In this document: piece by piece, positions 51,451 to 53,817 of the stretch
How positions within the stretch are numbered: position 1 is the stretch's first letter
Layout of the letters: the number at the start of each line of letters is the position of its first letter
NCBI RefSeq assembly: GCF_014650575.1
Contig: NZ_BMVF01000031.1
Span: forward strand, 1-53,817
From: Streptomyces naganishii JCM 4654
GTDB taxonomy: Bacteria > Actinomycetota > Actinomycetes > Streptomycetales > Streptomycetaceae
Length of the DNA: 53,817 nt
Direction of reading: 5' to 3'
Translations under genes and position numbers: made by a program
The notes under the pieces: model-generated
Database searches by the model: none
Told to the model about the DNA's origin: nothing
Seen by the model: only the letters and a program-made list of their open reading frames with translations

Positions 51451-53463
51451 TCAGCCCTTGCCGGTCTCGCCGGATTCGTCGACGTGGTCGGCCTCACGGG
51501 CCTCGCCCGCGCCGTCGTCGGCCTTGACCTCGGCCTTGACCTCGGCCTTGACCTCGGCCTTGACCTCGGTCTCGGCCTCCGTCTCGGTCCCGGCGGTGGC
51601 CGTGTCGTCCCCGCCGTGCTCGTCGAGCGCGTCGGTGAACTCCACGCCGTCCAGCTCCGCGAGACGGTCCGAGGCGTCGGTGCTGCCGTCCCGGTCGGCC
51701 TCCACGGCCTTGGCGAACCACTCCCGCGCCTCGCGCTCACGGCCGGCGGCGAGCAGCGCGTCAGCGTAGGCGTAGCGCAGGCGCGCGGTCCACGGCTGGA
51801 CGGAGTTGGAGGCCAGCTCCGGGCTCTGCAGGGTCACGATGGCCGCGTCCAGCTGCCCCATGTCCCGGCGGGCGCCGGCCGCGACGAGCCGCATCTCGAC
51901 CTGCCCGGCCTTGTCGAGCTTGTGCACCTCCGGCGCCCCGGCCATGTCCAGCGCCTTCTCGGGACGCCCGAGCCCACGCTCGCAGTCGGCCATGACCGGC
52001 CACAGCTCCACGCTGCCCGTCATCCGCCGCGCGGCACGGAACTCGGCGAGCGCCTCGCCGTACTTCTGGTTCGCGTACGCGGCGAAGCCGCCCGCCTCCC
52101 GTACGGCGGCGACACGGGACGCCAGCCGGAGGGCAACCCTGGAGTAGCCGTAGGCGCCCTCGGGGTCCTCGTCGATGAGGCGGGCCACCATCACCAGGTT
52201 CCGGGCGACGTCGTCGGCGAGCGTCTTGGGCAGACTCTGCAGCTCCTGGCGTACGTCCTTGTCGATCTCCTCGCCGGTGACGTCCTCCGGGATCGGCAGC
52301 CGCTTGATCGGCTCGCGGTCACGGTCGCGGTCACGCCCACGGTCCCGGTCGCGGTCGTCGCGGAAGCGTCCGCCTCCGCGGCGGTCGTCGCGACGGTCAT
52401 CACGCCGGTCGTAGCCGCCACGGTCGTCACGGCCCCGGTAGCCGCCGCCCGGACGCCCACCGCGGTCGTCACGGCGGGGGCCGCGGCTGCCCCGGTCGTC
52501 CCGGCCGCGGAAGCCGCCGCGGTCGCCGCGGTCGCTGTCACGGCGGTCGTCGCGACGGTCGCCCCGGTCGTCCCTGCGGTCGTCACGACGGTCGTCGCGG
52601 CGGTAGGTGGGACGGTCGTCGCGGCGGTCATCCCGGCGGTAGGCGGGACGGTCGCCCTCACGGCGGTAAGTGGGGCGGTCGCCCTCACGACGGTAGGTGG
52701 GACGGTCGCGGTCCCTGTCACGGTCCCGGTCGCGGTCGTCGCGGCGGGCGTAAGCGCCCCGGCCGCCCTCACGGCGATCATCGCGCCGACCGTAACCGCG
52801 GTCGTCGTCCCGCCGGAAACCACCGCGGTCCCCGCCACGGTCCCCGCGCTCGCTCCGCTCGTTCCGCTCGGGCCGGTCGGACCTGTCGTCGCGGCGGTAA
52901 CCGCCCCGGTCGTCGCGGCGACCGTAACCGCGGTCGTCATCGCGCCGGCCGTAGCCACGGTCGTCGTCCCGCCGGAAGCCCCGGCGGTCATCGCCCCGGT
53001 CGTCCCTGCGGTCGTCACGACGGTCGTCGCGGCGGTAGGTGGGACGGTCGTCGCGGCGGTCATCCCGGCGGTAGGCGGGGCGGTCGCCCTCACGGCGGTA
53101 AGTGGGGCGGTCGCCCTCACGACGGTAGGTGGGACGGTCGCGGTCCCTGTCACGGTCCCGGTCGCGGTCGTCGCGGCGGGCGTAAGCGCCCCGGTCGCCC
53201 TCACGGCGATCATCGCGCCGACCGTAGCCACGGTCGTCGTCCCGCCGGAAGCCACCGCGCTCGCCGCCGCGGTCCGTTCGCTCGCCGCCTCGGCGGTCGT
53301 CGCGCCGGCCGTAGCCGCCACGGTCGTTGCCCGCCCGGTCATTACCTGGCCGGTCGTTGCCGCGCCGGGGGCCGCCGCGGTAGCCGCCACGGTCACCGCG
53401 GTCGCCACCGTCCCGGCGGCGCTGGTCGCGCTCCGGACGCTCGTCGGGAGAGTTGGTGGACAT
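51451..53463 (-). CDS. TPR protein with giant Arg/Asp-rich disordered region
   Basis: The 670-residue protein falls into three parts. Residues 1-400 are almost only Arg, Asp, Gly and Tyr in RRDDR, GYGRRDD, RDRDRDRDR and PTYRRE arrays, a low-complexity RNA-binding or condensate-forming type. Residues about 400-600 form a helical, TPR-like domain (EIDKDVRQELQSLPKTLADD; DPEGAYGYSRVALRLASRVA; YGEALAEFRAARR). The tail is acidic with four identical EVKA units. Similar TPR domains with shorter RDD-type leaders are common in actinobacteria; function unknown. The ATG at 53463 follows AGGAG by 6 bases. It lies just downstream of an rRNA operon on the same strand. Confidence 0.88.
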   Translation of the reverse strand: MSTNSPDERPERDQRRRDGGDRGDRGGYRGGPRRGNDRPGNDRAGNDRGGYGRRDDRRGGERTDRGGERGGFRRDDDRGYGRRDDRREGDRGAYARRDDRDRDRDRDRDRPTYRREGDRPTYRREGDRPAYRRDDRRDDRPTYRRDDRRDDRRDDRGDDRRGFRRDDDRGYGRRDDDRGYGRRDDRGGYRRDDRSDRPERNERSERGDRGGDRGGFRRDDDRGYGRRDDRREGGRGAYARRDDRDRDRDRDRDRPTYRREGDRPTYRREGDRPAYRRDDRRDDRPTYRRDDRRDDRRDDRGDRRDDRRDSDRGDRGGFRGRDDRGSRGPRRDDRGGRPGGGYRGRDDRGGYDRRDDRRDDRRGGGRFRDDRDRDRGRDRDRDREPIKRLPIPEDVTGEEIDKDVRQELQSLPKTLADDVARNLVMVARLIDEDPEGAYGYSRVALRLASRVAAVREAGGFAAYANQKYGEALAEFRAARRMTGSVELWPVMADCERGLGRPEKALDMAGAPEVHKLDKAGQVEMRLVAAGARRDMGQLDAAIVTLQSPELASNSVQPWTARLRYAYADALLAAGREREAREWFAKAVEADRDGSTDASDRLAELDGVEFTDALDEHGGDDTATAGTETEAETEVKAEVKAEVKAEVKADDGAGEAREADHVDESGETGKG
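51520..51567. repeat. Four perfect 12-bp tandem repeats
   Basis: GGCCTTGACCTC repeats four times without a mismatch, encoding EVKA units in the acidic tail of the TPR protein. Degenerate copies follow. Confidence 0.9.
52561..53262. repeat. Long in-frame direct repeat within the TPR gene (432-bp period)
   Basis: About 270 bases at 52561-52830 recur at 52993-53262 with few differences, offset by 432 bases (144 codons). Within each copy shorter repeats (PTYRREGDR units, RDRDRD) are nested. The duplication lengthens the Arg/Asp-rich region. Confidence 0.88.
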
Positions 53464-53492
53464 CGGTGACTCCTGTCTTCGGTACCGCAAGC

Positions 53493-53498
53493 ATTATA
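53493..53498 (-). promoter_or_regulatory. Perfect TATAAT upstream of the TPR gene
   Basis: The minus strand reads TTTTTATAATGC directly after the rRNA terminator stem. The TATAAT lies 29 bases before the TPR gene start and could serve as its -10, embedded in the U-run of the terminator. No -35 is obvious. Confidence 0.4.
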
Positions 53499-53548
53499 AA
53501 AACGAAAGGACCCCTGGCCCCAGCTGAACGCTGGTGACCAGGGGTCCT
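53494..53548 (-). terminator. rRNA operon terminator
   Basis: Arms 53507-53517 (AGGACCCCTGG) and 53538-53548 are perfect complements with a 20-base loop. In the minus direction the stem is followed by TTTCGTTTTTATAA, a classical U-run. It lies 12 bases beyond the 5S rRNA. Confidence 0.92.
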
Positions 53549-53559
53549 CCCCAAAGATT

Positions 53560-53678
53560 GTTCGGCGGTGTCCTACTCTCCCACAGGGTCCCCCCTGCAG
53601 TACCATCGGCGCTGTAAGGCTTAGCTTCCGGGTTCGGAATGTAACCGGGCGTTTCCCTCACGCTATGACCACCGAAAC
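53560..53678 (-). rRNA. rrf: 5S ribosomal RNA
   Basis: Read on the minus strand the gene begins GTTTCGGTGGTCATAGCGTG and ends with ACACCGCCGAAC; the two ends pair as helix I of 5S rRNA. Internal landmarks CCGAACCCGGAAGCTAAG and GGGAGAGTAGGAC are characteristic. Length is about 119. A terminator follows, and the 23S 3' end lies about 100 bases upstream. Confidence 0.97.
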
Positions 53679-53780
53679 CCTAATGGTTTCGAGCGAACAA
53701 GCACACTCTTCTGTTGTGAGTTCAGCTCTAGCCGGCAACGGTCGTTGCCTCAGAACTAACACAGTGGACGCGAGCAACTG

Positions 53781-53817
53781 AGGACAAGCCCTCGGCCTAT
53801 TAGTACCGGTCACCTCC
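53781..53817 (-). rRNA. rrl: 23S ribosomal RNA, 3' end (partial)
   Basis: The minus strand at the window edge reads GACCGGTACTAATAGGCCG followed by AGGGCTTGTCCT, the end of actinobacterial 23S rRNA. Most of the gene lies beyond the window. The 102-base spacer (53679-53780) to the 5S gene holds no tRNA. Confidence 0.9.

Noticed and set aside
52561..53262. Repeats resembling a CRISPR array
   Set aside because: The repeats are in frame, nested, of changing length and encode RRDD/RDRD/PTYRRE units; there are no unique spacers or cas genes.
51484..53469. A full-length open frame (661 codons) on the plus strand opposite the TPR protein
   Set aside because: It is Val/Ala-rich low complexity produced by the antisense of Arg/Asp codons. 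The minus frame has a good ribosome binding site, a TPR-like domain and sensible amino acid order.
53679..53780. A tRNA in the 23S-5S spacer
   Set aside because: No cloverleaf or TTCGANTC element fits; the spacer is only 102 bases and resembles ordinary Streptomyces rRNA spacers.

Overview
The window is a chromosomal segment of a high-GC actinomycete, almost certainly Streptomyces. Reasons: very high GC with strong G/C third-position bias; many GTG and some TTG starts; ATGA/GTGA/TTGA gene overlaps; and a core-chromosome gene order (SepF-like gene, der-plsC-cmk-tyrA-aroH, rluB-scpB-scpA-parA-ald, NUDIX-pyrG, recN-nadK-tlyA) typical of the genus. The right edge holds a 5S rRNA and the 3' end of a 23S rRNA on the minus strand. 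No prophage, insertion sequence, CRISPR array, tRNA or biosynthetic gene cluster was seen.

Layout. 1-3.9 kb: a near-perfect 139-bp direct duplication, a possibly frameshifted small gene, a DUF5685 protein with an extreme Cys-rich tail, a SepF-like division protein and a glutaryl-CoA dehydrogenase-type flavoenzyme behind a palindrome. 3.9-8.6 kb: a DHA2-type efflux pump, a PIG-V-like membrane mannosyltransferase, a PAP2 phosphatase and an I78 protease inhibitor. 8.9-14.8 kb: a branched-chain amino acid-type ABC uptake system. Its binding lipoprotein is divergent from one polypeptide fusing two permeases and an ATPase, followed by a second ATPase with Arg for Lys in Walker A. 14.8-17.4 kb: a secreted Rpf/LysM muralysin and two proteins of unknown function. 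17.4-22 kb: der, an acyltransferase, cmk, tyrA and aroH, mostly translationally coupled. 22.2-23.4 kb: a Rieske lipoprotein and a nucleotidyltransferase.

23.4-30.1 kb is a chromosome segregation block: rRNA pseudouridine synthase, scpB, scpA with a repetitive N-terminal extension, a small ribbon-helix-helix-like protein, parA, then ald. 30.2-37.3 kb: a STAND-like NTPase with TPRs, an ADP-ribose pyrophosphatase, pyrG and a GH15 hydrolase. 37.5-45.8 kb: a PucR regulator, a GT4 glycosyltransferase, a MraY/WecA-like transferase, recN, nadK, tlyA, a small acidic protein and an SCP2 protein. 45.8-48.9 kb: a siderophore-type FecCD/ATPase operon under an iron box. 49-53.5 kb: a HAD-IIA phosphatase, a DUF1015 protein, and a TPR protein with an enormous Arg/Asp-rich disordered region next to the rRNA operon.

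A recurring signal is the leaderless-type start: a TANNNT (once GATAAT) hexamer 6-8 nt upstream of the start codon with no Shine-Dalgarno sequence, at up to nine genes. The most unusual protein-level features are the repeat-bearing RDD-rich TPR protein, the fused LivH-LivM-LivG transporter with its odd partner ATPase, the metallothionein-like tail of DUF5685 and the repeat-expanded ScpA. All functional calls rest on reading motifs and remembered families, without database searches.
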